64,000 nt of DNA from Stomorhina lunata (Eukaryota > Arthropoda > Insecta > Diptera > Rhiniidae). The position numbers and the translations under genes are program-made. Shown here piece after piece: positions 12,501 to 25,480 of the stretch (position 1 is the first letter of the stretch; every line of letters begins with the position of its first letter). Location: NCBI GenBank assembly GCA_933228675.1, contig OW121744.1, forward strand, positions 101,286,622-101,350,621, in the 5' to 3' direction. The notes under the pieces were generated by a model. The model was given only the letters and a program-made list of their open reading frames with translations, ran no database searches and was not told the origin of the DNA.

Positions 12501-12993
12501 TTTTGAAAATTTAACTATTAAAATTTGAAAATTTTTCTATAAAAATATTAAAATTTCCTATAAAAATAATAAAATTTTGAAAATGTTCCTATAAAAATCG
12601 TAAAATTTTGAAAATTTTCATAAAAAATTTGTAAAATTTTGAAAATTTTCCTATAAAACTAGTAAAATTTTGAAAATTTTCCTATAAAAATAGTAAAATT
12701 TTGAAAATTTTCCTATAAAAACAGTAAAATTTTGAAAATGTTCCTATAAAAATATGAAAAATTTTGAAAATGTTCCTATAAAAATAGTAAAATTTTGAAA
12801 ATTTTCCTATAAAAATAGTAAAACTTTTCTGTAAAAATAGTATAATTTTGAAAATTTTTTTGTAAAAATTTTGAAAATTTTCCTAAAAAAAATTGTAAAA
12901 TTTTGAAAATTTTCCTTAAAAAAATAGTAACATTTTAAAAATGTTCCTAAAAAAAAATAAAATTTTGAAAAGTTTCCTATAAAAACAGTAAAG
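9540..12993 (+). repeat. Satellite R3 (31-bp unit, R2 family, two interleaved subtypes)
   Basis: About 111 units. A TCTATAAAAATAGAAAAA subtype fills roughly 9740-10380 and 10990-11750. The R2-like CCTATAAAAATAGTAAAA subtype fills roughly 10380-10990 and 12350-12990. Degenerate units lie between and at both edges. The alternation indicates block duplications of already divergent subtypes. Confidence 0.95.
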
Positions 12994-13977
12994 TTATATT
13001 ATGCTGACCCTGTCTTTATACATCAATATATTTTGTGTGTTCCCAAGCAAATACATGAGCTGCATGCCGGAACATGTTCTATAAAAAGAACAATAAATAA
13101 ATATTATACTTGTATAGACAATAATATTTCAATGTAGTTTCAGATGTCCTTTATAATATACCCAGCAATTAAATGGAAAAGTGAGTGATAAATTAAAGCA
13201 GGGGAGAAGCCTTGATTGATTCAATATACAAGTAGTATACACTTGTAATTAGTTTAAGTCTGCATTTAGTGTTTTATAATTTGTATTGTTTATTTCCAAC
13301 TTTTAAAACTGTCGGGTTCATAAATGTCATTCGGTCACGCATATATTGAAATATAATTCCTTGTTTTGTACTCTACACAAAATTTATAGATAACTGGGAT
13401 ACATTATACCCTCTGTACGCGTTCATGGTGATGATTGCCATGTGTAGAAATACTTAAATATTACATGTATGTATATGTATCTTAAAACCCACATAACAAC
13501 AAAACGCTGAAGACTTTTGTCTTAAAATTGTAAAATTATATTTTTACTGTTACATGCTTAGACAACCCAAAAGCATCAAGTGCCTTTGATTGCCCAAATT
13601 AAAACGCTAAACATTTTTTTACTGGAACTATAGTTTAACCGTATACTTCTTTAACACTCAATGATGTAGGATATCATAACACACATCATGACAGACATTT
13701 ATAGATCCATACCTTCGAACTTGTCGTATTTGAGTTTATGTGAAATATCATCAACAATATTTCTGCACAACTGGACAATAAAAACATTACACTTATAAAA
13801 TGTTTAATTTGTCTGTAATTAACTCAATTAAAAATCACAGAAAATACGCAGCAACAACAAAAACATTTAGCAAAATTATAAAAACAAAAATTGATTTTCA
13901 TCATTAAATTTTATTTCACACAAAATAAAAGCAGGAAAGATAAATCAATGGACAAATCAACAGAAAATTTAATAACC
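12994..13977. other. Spacer between oppositely oriented arrays R3 and R4
   Basis: No coding frame recognised. It forms the roughly 1-kb centre of a large inverted arrangement of the R2 family. Confidence 0.5.
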
Positions 13978-16230
13978 ATTTTTATAGGAAAATTTTCAAA
14001 ACTTCACTATTTTTATAGAAAAATTTTCAAAATTTTACTATTTTTATAGGAAAATTTTCAAAATTTTACTATTTTCATTGGAAAATTTTAAAAATTTTAC
14101 TATTTTTATAAGAAAATTTTCAAAATTTTACTATTTTTGTAGGAAAATTTTCAAAATTTTACTATTTTTATAAGAAAATTTTCAAAATTTTACCATTTTT
14201 ATAGAAAAATTTTCAAAATTGTACTATTTTTATAGGAAAATTTTCAAAATTTTACTATTTTTATAGGAAAATTTTCAAAATTTTACTATTTTTTTATGAA
14301 AATTTTCAAAATTTTACTATTTTTATAGTAAAATTATCAAAATTTTACTATTTTTATAAGAAAATTTTCAAAATTTTACTATTTTTATAGAAAAATTTTC
14401 AAAATTTTACTATTTTTATAGAAAAATTTTCAAAATTTTACTATTTTTATAGAAAAATTTTCAAAATTTTACTATTTTTATAGGAAAATTTTAAAACTTC
14501 TGCTATTTTTATAGGAAAATTTTAAAAATTTTACAATTTTTATAGGAGAATTTTCAAAATTTTACTATTTCTATAGAAAAATTTTCAAAATTTTACTATT
14601 TTTATAGGAAAATTTTCAAAATTTTACTATTTTTGTAGGAAAATTTTCAAAATTTTACTATTTTTATAGGAAAATTTTATAAATTTTACTATTTTTATAG
14701 GAAAATTTTCAAAATTTTACTATTTTTATAGGAAAATTTTCAAAATTTTACTATTTTTATAGGAAAATTTTCAAAATTTTACTATTTTTATAGGAAAATT
14801 TTCAAAATTTTACTATTTTTATAGGAAAATTTTCAAAATTTTACTATTTTTATAGGAAAATTTTCAAAATTTTACTAATTTTATAGGAAAATTTTTAAAA
14901 TTTTACTATTTTTGTAGGAAAATTTTCAAAATTTTACTATTTTTATAGGAAAATTTTCAAAATTTTACTATTTTTATAGGAAAGTTTTTAAAATTTTACT
15001 ATTTTTTTAGGAAAATTTTAAAAATGTTACTATTTTTATAGGAAAATTTTCAAAATTTTACTATTTTTACAGGAAAATTTTCAAAATTTTACTATTTTTA
15101 TAGGAACATTTTCAAAATTTTACTGTTTTTATAGGAAAATTTTCAAAATTTTACTATTTTTATAGGAAAACTTTCAAAAATTTACTAGCTTTATAGGAAA
15201 ATTTTCAAAATTTTACTATTTTTATAGGAAAGTTTTCAAAATTTTACTATTTTTATAGGAAAATTTTCTAAATATTACAATTTTTAGAGGAAAGATTTTA
15301 AAATTATACAATTTTTATAGGAAAACTTTCAAAATTTTACTATTTTGATAGGAAACTTTTTAAATTTTACAATTTTTATAGCAAAATTTTCAGAATTTTA
15401 CTATTTTTATATTAGAATTCTAAAAATTTTACTATTTTTACAGGACAATTTTTAAAAATTTACTATTTTGATAGTAAATTTTTTTTAAATTTTACTATTT
15501 TTATAGAAAAATTTTCAAAATTGTACTATTTTTATAGAAAAATTTTCAAAATTTTACTATTTTTATAGAAAAATTTTTAAAATTTTACTATTTTTATAGG
15601 AAAATTTTCAAAGTTTTACTATTTTTATAGGAAAATTTTCAAAATTTTACTATTTTTATAGGAACATTTTCAAAATTTTAATGTTTTTATAGGAAAATTT
15701 TCAAAATTTTACTATTTTTATAGGAAAACTTTCAAAAATTTACTAGCTTTATAGGAAAATTTTCAAAATTTTACTATTTTTAAAGGAAAATTATCAAAAT
15801 TTTACTATTTTTATAGGAAAATTTTCCAAATATTACAATTTTTAGAGGAAAAATTTCAAAATTATACAATTTTTATATGAAAACTTTCAAAATTTTACTA
15901 TTTTGATAGGAAACTTTTCAAATTTTACTATTTTTATAGCAAAATTTTCAGAATTTTACTATTTTTATAACAGAATTCTAAAAATTTTACTATTTTTACA
16001 GGACAATTTTTAAAAATTTACTATTTTTATAGGAAAATTTTCAAAATTTTACTATTTTTATAGGAAAATTTTTAGAATTTTACTATTTTTATAGGAAATT
16101 TTTCAAAATTTTACTATTTTTATAGGAAATTTTTCAAAATTTTACTATTTTTATAGTAAATCTTTCAAAATTTTACTATTTTTATAGGAAATTTTTCAAA
16201 ATTTTACTATTTTTATAGGAATATTTTTAT
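13978..16230 (-). repeat. Satellite R4 (R2 family, reversed)
   Basis: About 72 units of TATAGGAAAATTTTC joined to AAAATTTTACTATTTT, the reverse complement of the R2/R3 unit. A block near 15120-15490 recurs near 15670-16020 with the same private changes (for example TTTACTAGCTTTATAGG and ATTTTTAGAGGAAA), showing an internal duplication of about 550 bp. Confidence 0.95.
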
Positions 16231-16739
16231 AGAAATATTATTTTTTTTATGTTCAAGGTTAATAAATTCCATTTCAATATTTATTTTATTACAAAACCAA
16301 CAAAAATTCGCTTTATTTGTTCGAAAAAAGCCTTTCTCCTTTTGAAGTTGACGTTTTTCGTTGTTTATTGAATTTTTTGAGTCGCTTTCGTTTTCGAAAA
16401 AATTTGCTTACATTTTCCTCTTTTGCCATATATTAAAGACATGTGTCAATAATTGTCAGTTACTATTTCAAATTTATTTTCATTTTATTGTTTTGTTTGT
16501 TGGTTATTTTGGGGTTATAGCAAAAAAAAAAATGTATTGCACTTAAAATTTCTTGCCTACAAGGATATTTGCTGTAAATATTTTGTACTAAAGTTGTTTT
16601 GGTATAAACAATTTTATAGTTTTGCTTTATTGAATACTATCAAATTCAAGTTTTATTTTTCGAGCACATATCGCTCATGTCATAGTCTATCGCTCACATA
16701 TATAGAGTCATAACTAAATTTAGATAAATTTTGAAGTTT
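16231..16739. other. AT-rich spacer
   Basis: Only short hydrophobic open frames of the type T-rich DNA produces. No gene supported. Confidence 0.5.
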
Positions 16740-16860
16740 GTTTGTGGCTATGGCTTAGTTGCTTAGTATATCGACTTATAAGTAAAACATATCATATTCT
16801 GCCTGGGTTCGAGCCCCAGCCACGCCGACATTACTAACACGCCGTCGATGTAAAAATAAT
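16740..16860 (+). mobile_element. tRNA-derived SINE, family 1
   Basis: It has an A-box-like TGGCTTAGTTGCTTA (16751-16765) and a B box GGTTCGAGCCCC (16806-16817) at tRNA-like spacing, the internal RNA polymerase III promoter layout. A second copy on the minus strand near 59780-59895 shares the head and the start of the non-tRNA body (ACATTA or ACATCA, then an AT-rich tail). The tRNA cloverleaf is not intact, so this is a SINE or pseudogene. Confidence 0.65.
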
Positions 16861-17157
16861 AATTATAATTTTGATATATGTTATTTATCATGAAAATAAG
16901 TGATATTTACATTTGTTATCATTTCCATTTTTGGAAAATATTTTGCTAAACTAAAAGACACACAGAAAGTCTTTCAAACGAAACTTCGCTAGGCGAGTCG
17001 GGCAGACAGAGACATCGTCATTTCTTCACATATGAGAAATTTATGACTTTTATATAAAAATACATATGAACAAAATATGATATGCCAATTTATTGATTAT
17101 AAAATAACATTTAAAGCATATAAATTTCAGCACTGTAAGATATTATCGAACATTTTT
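16861..17157. other. Spacer
   Basis: Unique AT-rich sequence, no gene seen. Confidence 0.5.
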
Positions 17158-18905
17158 TAGTAAAATTTTTCTATAAATATAAAAATATTAAAATTTCGAA
17201 TGTTTTTTATAAAATAAAAATATTAAAATTTTTAAAAATTTTCCTATTAAAATAGTAAAATTTGGAAAATTTTTCTATAAAATAGTAAAGTTTGGAAAAT
17301 TTTTTCATAAAACTAGTAAAATTTTGATAGTTTTTCTATAAAAATAGCAAAATTTTTAAAATTTTTCTATAAAAATAGTAATATTTTCAAAATTTTCTTA
17401 TAAAAATAGTAAAATTTTAAAAATTTTCCAAGATAAATATAAAATTTTGAAAACCTTCCTATAAAAATAGTAAAATTTTGAAAATTTTCCTATAAAAATA
17501 GTAAAATTTTGAAAATTTTCCTATAAAAATAGTAAAATTTTGAAAATTTTCCTATATAAATTTTAAAATTTTGAAAAATTTCCTATAAAAATAGTCAAAT
17601 TTTAAAAATTTTCCTATAAAAATACCACAATTTTGAAAATGTTCCTATAAAAATGTAAAATTTTGAAAATTTTTCTATAAAAACAGTAATTTTTGAAAAT
17701 TTTTCTATAAAAATAGTAACATTTTTAAAATTTTTCTATAAAATAATAAAATTTTTCTATAAAAAATTTTGAAAATTTTTCAATAAAAATAGTAAAATTT
17801 TGAAAATTTTCCTAAAAAAAAATAGTGTAATTTTGAAAATTTTTCTATCAAAATAGTAAAATTTTGAAAATTTTCCTATAAAAATAGTAAAATTTTAAAA
17901 AATTTTCAATAAAAATAGTAAAATTTTGAAAATTTTCCTAAAAAAAATAGCGAAATTTTTAAAAATTTTCTATAAAAATTTTACTATTTTGAAAATTTTG
18001 CTGTAAAAATTATAAAATTTTGAAAATTTTTCTATAAAAATAGTAAAATTTTGAAAATTTTTCTATAAAAATAGTAAATTTTTGAAAATTTTGCTATAAA
18101 AATAGTAAAATTTTTAAAATTTTTCTATAGAAATAGTAAAATTTTTATAATTTTTCTATAAAAATAGTAAAATTTTTAAAATTTTTCTATAAAAATAGTA
18201 AAATTTTTAAAATTTTTCTATAAAAATAGTAAAATTTTCTTATAAAAATAGTAAAATTTTTAAAATTTTCCTATAAAAATAGTTAAATTTTTAAAACTGT
18301 CCTATAAAAATAGTTAAATTTTTAATATTTTCCTATAAAAATAGTAAAATTTTTTAAATTTTCCTATAAAAATAGTAACATTTTGAAAACTTTCCTATAA
18401 AAATAGTAAAATTTTGAAAATTACCTATAAAAAAAGCAAAATTTTAAAAATGTTTATGAAAATATAGTAATATTTTGGAAAAATTTCTATAAAAATAGTA
18501 AAATTTTGCTATAAAAATAGTAAAATTTTGAAAATTTTCCTATAAAAATAGCAAATTTTGAAAATTTTCCTATAAAAATTGTAAAATTTTGAAAATTTTC
18601 CTATAAAAATGGTAAAATTTTCCTATAAAGATAGTAAAATTTTGAAAATTTTCCTATAAAAATGGTAAAATTTTGAAAATTTTCCTATAAAAATAGTAAA
18701 ATTTTGAAAATTTTCTTAAAAAAATTGGAAAATTTTGGAAACTTTCCTATAAAAATAGTAAAATTTTGAAAATTTTCCTATAAAAATAGTAAAATTTTTA
18801 AAATTTTCCTATAAAAATAGTAAAATTATGAAAATTTTCTTATAAAAATAGTAAAATTTTGAAAATTTTCCTATAAAAATAGTAAAATTTTGATATTTTG
18901 CTTCA
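17158..18905 (+). repeat. Satellite R5 (31-bp unit, R2 family)
   Basis: About 56 units in the R2/R3 orientation, with many units missing or gaining a few bases and some partial units (for example near 17750 and 18500). More decayed than R2. Confidence 0.93.
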
Positions 18906-20290
18906 AAACTTTAAAACTATCAAAATTTATTAATTTTTATTTATAGTGTATTGCCTTTTATTGGATTAATCCACCTGGATATCTATTCACTTTGGTTATG
19001 GTGAACAATTTTTTTTGAGTCATTAACGCCTCATATTAATAACATAGGTGTCAGTAAATGTGAGTAAAAATTTACTACACACACAGACTTTTTGCACTTG
19101 CTATAATTTCTTCAGTTGTCGGTAACTGGATTTAAGTTTCAACAAATTTTGATTCAAAACCATTTACTTATCCATAGAGTTTAGGCCAAAAACTAAAGCA
19201 TTTCGTCCTACAATGTCGTTAAACTTTAAACAACAAGTGATATCAATAAACGGGTAAAAGCTTGAACATAACATAAGAAAAAAACACAAAAATAACAAAT
19301 GGAAAACATTACAAAATTTTATAAAGGCATTGAACGCTAAAAGTTGCAACAACAGAAAACCGGAATAAATTTTAAGTAAAATTTTCAAAAGGCCGAACGT
19401 ACGACACAAGCCAAAATCCAAATCAAAGGAATTTGAAATGTTGCCTTTTAATAAATTCAATAGCAAAAACAAAGTACCAAGACTCGTGTTGGCCATTGGA
19501 CAACTAGAAATAGTCAGATGTGAGGTAAGTTATTGAGGAGAGTTATTGTTTATATATATAACTTGCAACAAAATCAGTGGCATAAACAGTAAGTGAATTT
19601 TTATTATTAGGAAAATTTATAGAGATCTTGACCATTTGAATGTAAACAACTTTTTCATGGTCTTTTCCAATTCCCTTAAAGTCACTGCAAGTATTAGCCA
19701 ATACAAGGCCTTGACTTCGAATTACCTTTTTGGTTTCTTTAATGCCTCTGGGGTGGGGTGCGCTAATTTGAATATGTTATTTTTTCCCCATAATAATTTT
19801 AGTAATTTATTTAATAGCATTAAATTGGTCTAAAGTTTTTTTTTTGTTTCTTTAGCTCTTGTCTGATAAGTTAAAACATTTGGCTTTAACAAATTTATTT
19901 GTGGCCAAGAAATTCATTTATTACTTAAGCGTTTTTCTTTCCCTTTTTCCTTGTAGAAAAAATAAAAAGGAATTTTCCAGTTATTTGAGGGATTGCTTTT
20001 GGCCTTTTATCTATTGCTTTAGTATTTGTTTATTTCCAGAAAAGGAAATTGTTTCAATAACTTCTTTTTCAAAACTTAAGGAGTTTTGTATTTTTTCTCA
20101 AAAGCAAAACTCTTCAGCTTTGATCAGGAAAAACTTTTATTTCTTAAAATCCTATGAAAAAGGGAACTATTTTGTATTACGGTTAAAACTAATTTGAAAA
20201 TACGGTGGAAAATTAAAATTAATAGATATAAATAGAAAAAGACTTTAAAACTAAAGCTTTCTTCAAAGCATTAACCCTTTAAGAAAATAA
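18906..20290. other. AT-rich spacer, no supported gene
   Basis: Open frames at 19164-19496 (-) and 19859-20197 (+) were examined. Both are rich in Phe, Leu and Lys, as AT-biased DNA gives, and show no domain. A TTTCTTTAG acceptor-like sequence precedes the second but does not establish an exon. Confidence 0.45.
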
Positions 20291-20785
20291 TTTACAAAAT
20301 TTTACTATTTTACAATAAAATATTTAAAATTTTGTTATTTTTATAGGAAAATTTTCAGAATTTTACTATTTTTACAGGAAATTTTTTAAAATTTTACTAT
20401 TTTAATAGGAAATTTTTTTAAATTATACTATTTTTATAGGAAAATTTCAAAATTTTACTATTTTTATAGGAAAATTTTCAAAATTTTACTATTTTTATAG
20501 GAAATTTTTTCAAATTTTACTATTTTAATAGGAAAATTTCCAAAATTTTCCTATTTTTAAAGATAAAAAAAAAAAAAAATAAAATTTTCAAAATTTTTCT
20601 GTTTTTATAGAAAAATTTTCAAAATTTATTTTTATAGAAAAATTTTTAAAATTTTCAAAATTTTCAAAATTTCTCTATTTGTATAGAAAAATTTTAAAAA
20701 TTTCTCTATTTTTATAGAAAAATTTTAAAAATTTCTCTATTTTTATACAAAATTTTCAAAATTTTTCTTTTTTTTTATGGAAATT
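20291..20785 (-). repeat. Satellite R6 (R2 family, reversed, short)
   Basis: About 16 degenerate units of the R4 type, ending in an A-rich stretch and partial units. Confidence 0.9.
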
Positions 20786-21950
20786 GGCAGAAATTGAATT
20801 TGATTCGTTACTTTATTTTGTTGCATGATGTAGGGTATGTCGAATATACCACTTGAATTTAAGTTCTTTTACTATGTTTGAACAAATGTTAATCTTTTTA
20901 GCATCTTCTTAATTCTTAAGTTTCATTTATTTTCTTAATCTTAAAGTTTTTTTGTTGCTTTGCCTTAAGCGTCCCAAAAGGATTAAGGAAATTGATAAAA
21001 GTATATGAATTTCTCAGGAATCGTTTTTCTTAGTTTTCATTTTTTCAGAATTCAACAACATAAAGCTACAATATTTTTTCAATGAACAGCAAATAGTTGA
21101 CTGATTCTTTTCTGCTTTCCAAAGGAACAAACACGCATTTGCCCCATATACATTTTGATGAAAGCAATGTCAGCTATCATAATAATTACTACTGGAAGAG
21201 TGATTTTGGATATGTAGAAGTAAACAAGAAAGTGTTTTTCTGGTTCTGTTGCGTTCAGAAGAAATCCTTTAATATGAAGTGATAATGACAAAAGATACTT
21301 TGTCAAAATTTTACAACATTTCATTTACTGCAAATGTTTGTTGGGAAACGTGTATGCGTTTGGGCCAAAGTGAGTTGCAATATTCTGAACGCTTTGAAAA
21401 TCTTCAAATGTTTCAGTTATATTGAGTTTTCTTTCATTCCAGAAAAATAAAATGAATATAAACTTTTCTTTTAGGGAGAAAAAAATTGGGAAAACTTCCT
21501 TTTCCATTTGATTTCTTTTTTTCTTAACTTTCAACAACGTTTGTTATCAAAATGAGTAACAAGATGTTTATAATGTCATCGTCATTTCAATTTTTCGCTT
21601 ATTTTTTTAATAAAATAAAAGAACGAAGGAAATCAAAAGGAGTTGACTGAGAAGTGAAACTGTTTGACAGACAGACAAACTGAGTGACTAAATGAATTGA
21701 AATTGTCAATATTTGTTTGCAGGTTTGTCTGTCTGTGTAACTAAGTGAGTGTGTTTGTGTGTATAAAAAATCTGAAAATTGAATTGCATTTTAAGGAAAT
21801 TGATATTTGTAAGACACAAGTAGTTACTTTTTTTTTGAAAACATTTTCTTAAATTCATTCCTTAGCAACTAATACTAAAGGCATTTGTATACATACATCT
21901 TAAGGCTCATTGGTATAAATGTATGTGACTAGAAATTTCTCAGCAGTTCA
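20786..21950. other. Spacer with a short inverted repeat
   Basis: The only structure seen is CAGACAGACAAAC at 21668-21680, inverted as GTTTGTCTGTCTG at 21723-21735 (13 of 13 bases). No gene supported. Confidence 0.5.
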
Positions 21951-22690
21951 AGTTTTCAAAATTTTACTATTTTTATAGTAAAATTTTCAAAATTTTACTA
22001 TTTTTATAGTAAAATTTTCAAAATTTTACTATTTTTATAGTAAAATTTTCAAAATTTTGCTATTTTTATAGTAAAATTTTCAAAATTTTGCTATTTTTAT
22101 AGTAAAATTTTCAAAATGTTACTATTTTTATAGTAAAATTTTCAAAATGTTACTATTTTTATAGTAAAATTTTCAAAATTTTACTATTTTTATATTAAAA
22201 TTTTCAAAATTTTACTATTTTTTAGAAAAATTTTCAAAATTTTACTATTTTTTTGAGAAAAATTTTACTATTTTTATGGTAAAATTTTCAAAATTTTACT
22301 ATCTTTATAATAAAATTTTCAAAATTTTACTATTTTTATAGTAAAATTTTTAAAATTTTACTATTTTTATAGGAAAATCTTCAAAATTTTACTATTTTTA
22401 TAGGAAAATTTTCAAAATTGTACTATTTTTAAAGAAAAATTTTCAAAATTTTATTATTTTTATATAAAATTTTTAAAATTTTTCTATTTTCATAGGAAAA
22501 TTTTCAAAATTTTACTATTTTTATAAGAAAAATATCAAAATTTTACTTTTTTCATAGGAAAATTTTCAAAATTTAACTTTTTTTATAGGAAAATTTTCAA
22601 AATATTATTTTTTTAAATGAAAATTTCACTGTCTTGATAGAAAAATTTTCAAAATTTTACTATTTTCATAGGAAAATTTTCAAGGTTTTC
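21951..22690 (-). repeat. Satellite R7 (R2 family, self-complementary monomers)
   Basis: About 24 units. In the left third the monomer carries ATAGTAAAATTTT instead of ATAGGAAAATTTT, so each unit contains AAAATTTTACTAT, TTTT, ATAGTAAAATTTT: a 13-bp perfect stem with a 4-nt loop. Units to the right revert to the GGAAAA form. Confidence 0.92.
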
Positions 22691-24064
22691 ATGTATTTTA
22701 AAACTGCTAGGTTTTATATCCATACCTCCTTTTACTCCTGCTGTTACTCCTTCATTCAATCACTCAACTCTCATCTCAAGAACTTTTGTAAAAATTTCCT
22801 CTTTTGATAAATAAGTTTAAGTTTAAATGCAAACATTAAGAATGATTTAAACTAAAACTTTGTCTCTTTTTTGCCTTTAGTCCTTTGAAACTGTCGTCAT
22901 GCAAACAATTGTGGCATGAAATCTGGTAGTAGGTAGTAGTTGTTGTGTAGGAGTAGCAGCAAAAGTAATAGAGTCTACTTTTGCTTTGAAAGTATTTATT
23001 GCAAATTTAAAATAAAATTGTTTTACATAAGTGTTTGATTGTATCTGAAGATGTTGACATTGTATAAAATAAATAGATACTTGAGTGTCTTTGTCGTATA
23101 TGGTTTTGTTGTGAGAGTAAAGTAGGTAATGTTCACTTCTTACTACTTTACAACTACACACATTATGTAAGTACATCCACTTCTATTAAGAAGCTTTAAG
23201 TCATTAAGAAAATGATTTAATACATTTTGTTTAAAAGATTTTCTAACAAGTCAATTTTTTTCACCTCTGGAGCCGCGTAATTCTTTTTTTTTATCAAAAT
23301 TAACTTAAAGTAGCACAACCTTAAGGCTTAGATCTGGAAACTCGCATATGCTCGAGCCAATACCACAACAACTCTTCTATGAATTCGGAGTCGATAGATA
23401 TAACTTTTATGCAGTTTGAGATTAATAATCGTTTTAGAGACTTATTAATAGTCCATTTATCTGTTGTAAAAGTTTTTTTTTCTTTTAAACTAAAAAAGCC
23501 AGAATATCTCGAAAACTGACCCATAGTTTTATAAAAAATTCACCAGATTTAGAACTAACTAATTATAGAAAAATTATACTTTTCGAAACTTCTTTTCTAC
23601 TCGACCCATATCAACAATTTTTTGTACTTACATTTTTTCATACATCCCTTCTATATAATTCAAAATAAACAAATTTTGATTTTTTTATAATTTTTTTAAT
23701 TTTTATTTTTCATTCAAATTTTGTTTCCTTTTGTATTTTTTGTTGTTTTTATATACTAAATTGGCTATTTGTTGTTGTTCAATTTTGTTTTTTTTTTTGT
23801 TTAGTTTTTTACTGCAAATTTATTTTATTAAATAGTTTTTATTCTTTTTTTAAATTGGTTTCGTTTAATGCCATAGAATTTCATGATTTTTTTAGGTTAT
23901 GGTTTTATTTTTGATCATTAGAAATGTTTTTAAAATATCATTAACTGTTATAACGGGGATAAATCAAAGAGTTTTGCAAATAAAAGAATGCCACAGATTT
24001 AATACAGTTCGATTCACTTAATTATACCCACATGAAAAGCCTTGGTAAAAACCTTATATTAAGA
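22691..24064. other. AT-rich spacer
   Basis: Intron-like sequence with T-rich runs near 23690-23850. No coding frame with recognisable similarity. Confidence 0.5.
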
Positions 24065-24915
24065 AATTTTATAGGAAAACTGTTATATGGAAATATTGTT
24101 AAGAAAAACTGTTATAACAAAATATTCTCTATTACAAAATTAACACTAAACATACGCTTAAATATTCTTTATAGAAAATCTTGTCTAAACAAGAAAAACT
24201 CATTAATATAAGTATTATTTATAGAAAACTGTTATACACAAACATTCCCTTAGAAAGTCTTGCATACCAATGTATTCTTTATAGGAAAACTGTTATACCA
24301 AGATTTTCTTTATACCAATACAGTTATTTAAAAGAAAAACTGTTATATTAAATTATGTTTTATAGGAGAATTAATATCATTCTCTATAGGAAAACTGTTA
24401 TACAAAATAATTTACCTTTGGAAAACTGTTATACAAATTCTATCTATTGAAAATTGTTACGAAAAGTATAATTTACAGGAAAACTGTTATACAAAACAAT
24501 TCTTAATAGAAAAAACTGTTATACAAATTATTATTTTTTAGAAAAACTGTTATACAAAAGTATTCTCAATAGAAAAACTTTTGTATAAAGATATCCTCTA
24601 TACGAAAAATATTATGTAAATTCTTAATAGAAAGACTGTTATACTATCTAAATATAAACGGTAATAAAAAAGTATAATCTAAAGAAAATCTTTTATATAA
24701 AAATATTCTCTATAGAAAAACTGTTATATAAAAGAATTGTCTATAGGAAAACTGTTATACAAAATTAATTTCTATAGAAAAACTGTCACAAAAAGAAATT
24801 TTCTATACGAAAACTGTTATAAGAAGTTTAATCTAAGCGAATACTGTTATATAAAAAGTATTCTCTATAGAAAAACTTTTATACACAAGTTTTATCTATG
24901 GAAAAACTAAAGAAA
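24065..24915 (+). repeat. Satellite R8 (about 31-bp unit with AAACTGTTATAC)
   Basis: About 25 diverged units that join a TCTATAGGAAAACTGTTATA-like segment to a variable AT segment. The clearest neighbours repeat at exactly 31 bp. The CTATAG core ties it to the R1/R12 group, while AACTGTTATAC is private to this array. Confidence 0.85.
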
Positions 24916-24917
24916 TA

Positions 24918-25480
24918 ATTAATTATAAAAATAGAAAATTTTCAAAATTTCAAAATTTCCCATAAAAAATAGAAAAATTTCAAAATTTCCTATAAAAAAA
25001 TAGAAAGTTTCAAAATTTCCCATAAAAAAATAAAAAATTTTTAAAATTTCCTATAAAAAAATAGAAAATTTTTTAAAATTTCCTATAAAAAAATAGAAAA
25101 TTTTTAAAATTTCCTATAAAAATAGAAAATCTTCAAAATTTCCTATAAAAATAGAAAATCTTCAAAATTTCCTATAAAAATAGAATATTTTCAAAATTTC
25201 ATATAAAAATAGAAAATTTTCAAAATTTCCTATAAAAATTGAAAATTTTCAAAATTTCCTATAAAAATAGAAAATTTTTAAAATTTTCTATAAAAATACA
25301 AAATCTTCAAAATTTTCTATAAAAATAGAAAATCTTCAAAATTTTCTATACAAATAGAAAATTTTCAAAATTTTCTATAAAAATAGAAAATTTTCAAAAT
25401 TTCCTATAAAACTAGAAAATTTTCAAAACTTCCTATAAAAATAGAAAATTTTCAAAATTTCCTATAAAAATAGAAAATTT
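24918..25480 (+). repeat. Satellite R9a (29-bp unit)
   Basis: About 19 units of CCTATAAAAATAGAAAATTT plus TCAAAATTT. Related to the R2 family but 2 bp shorter. Confidence 0.9.

Noticed and set aside
19164..20197. Frames of 110 (-) and 112 (+) codons
   Set aside because: Hydrophobic Phe/Leu-rich text from T-rich DNA; the second lacks an ATG start (TTG). Weak acceptor-like sites only.
21079..21537. Overlapping short frames on both strands
   Set aside because: Mutual shadows, none with similarity to a known protein.
22877..23524. Minus-strand frames of 99 and 67 codons
   Set aside because: No domain or consistent exon borders, so probably chance.
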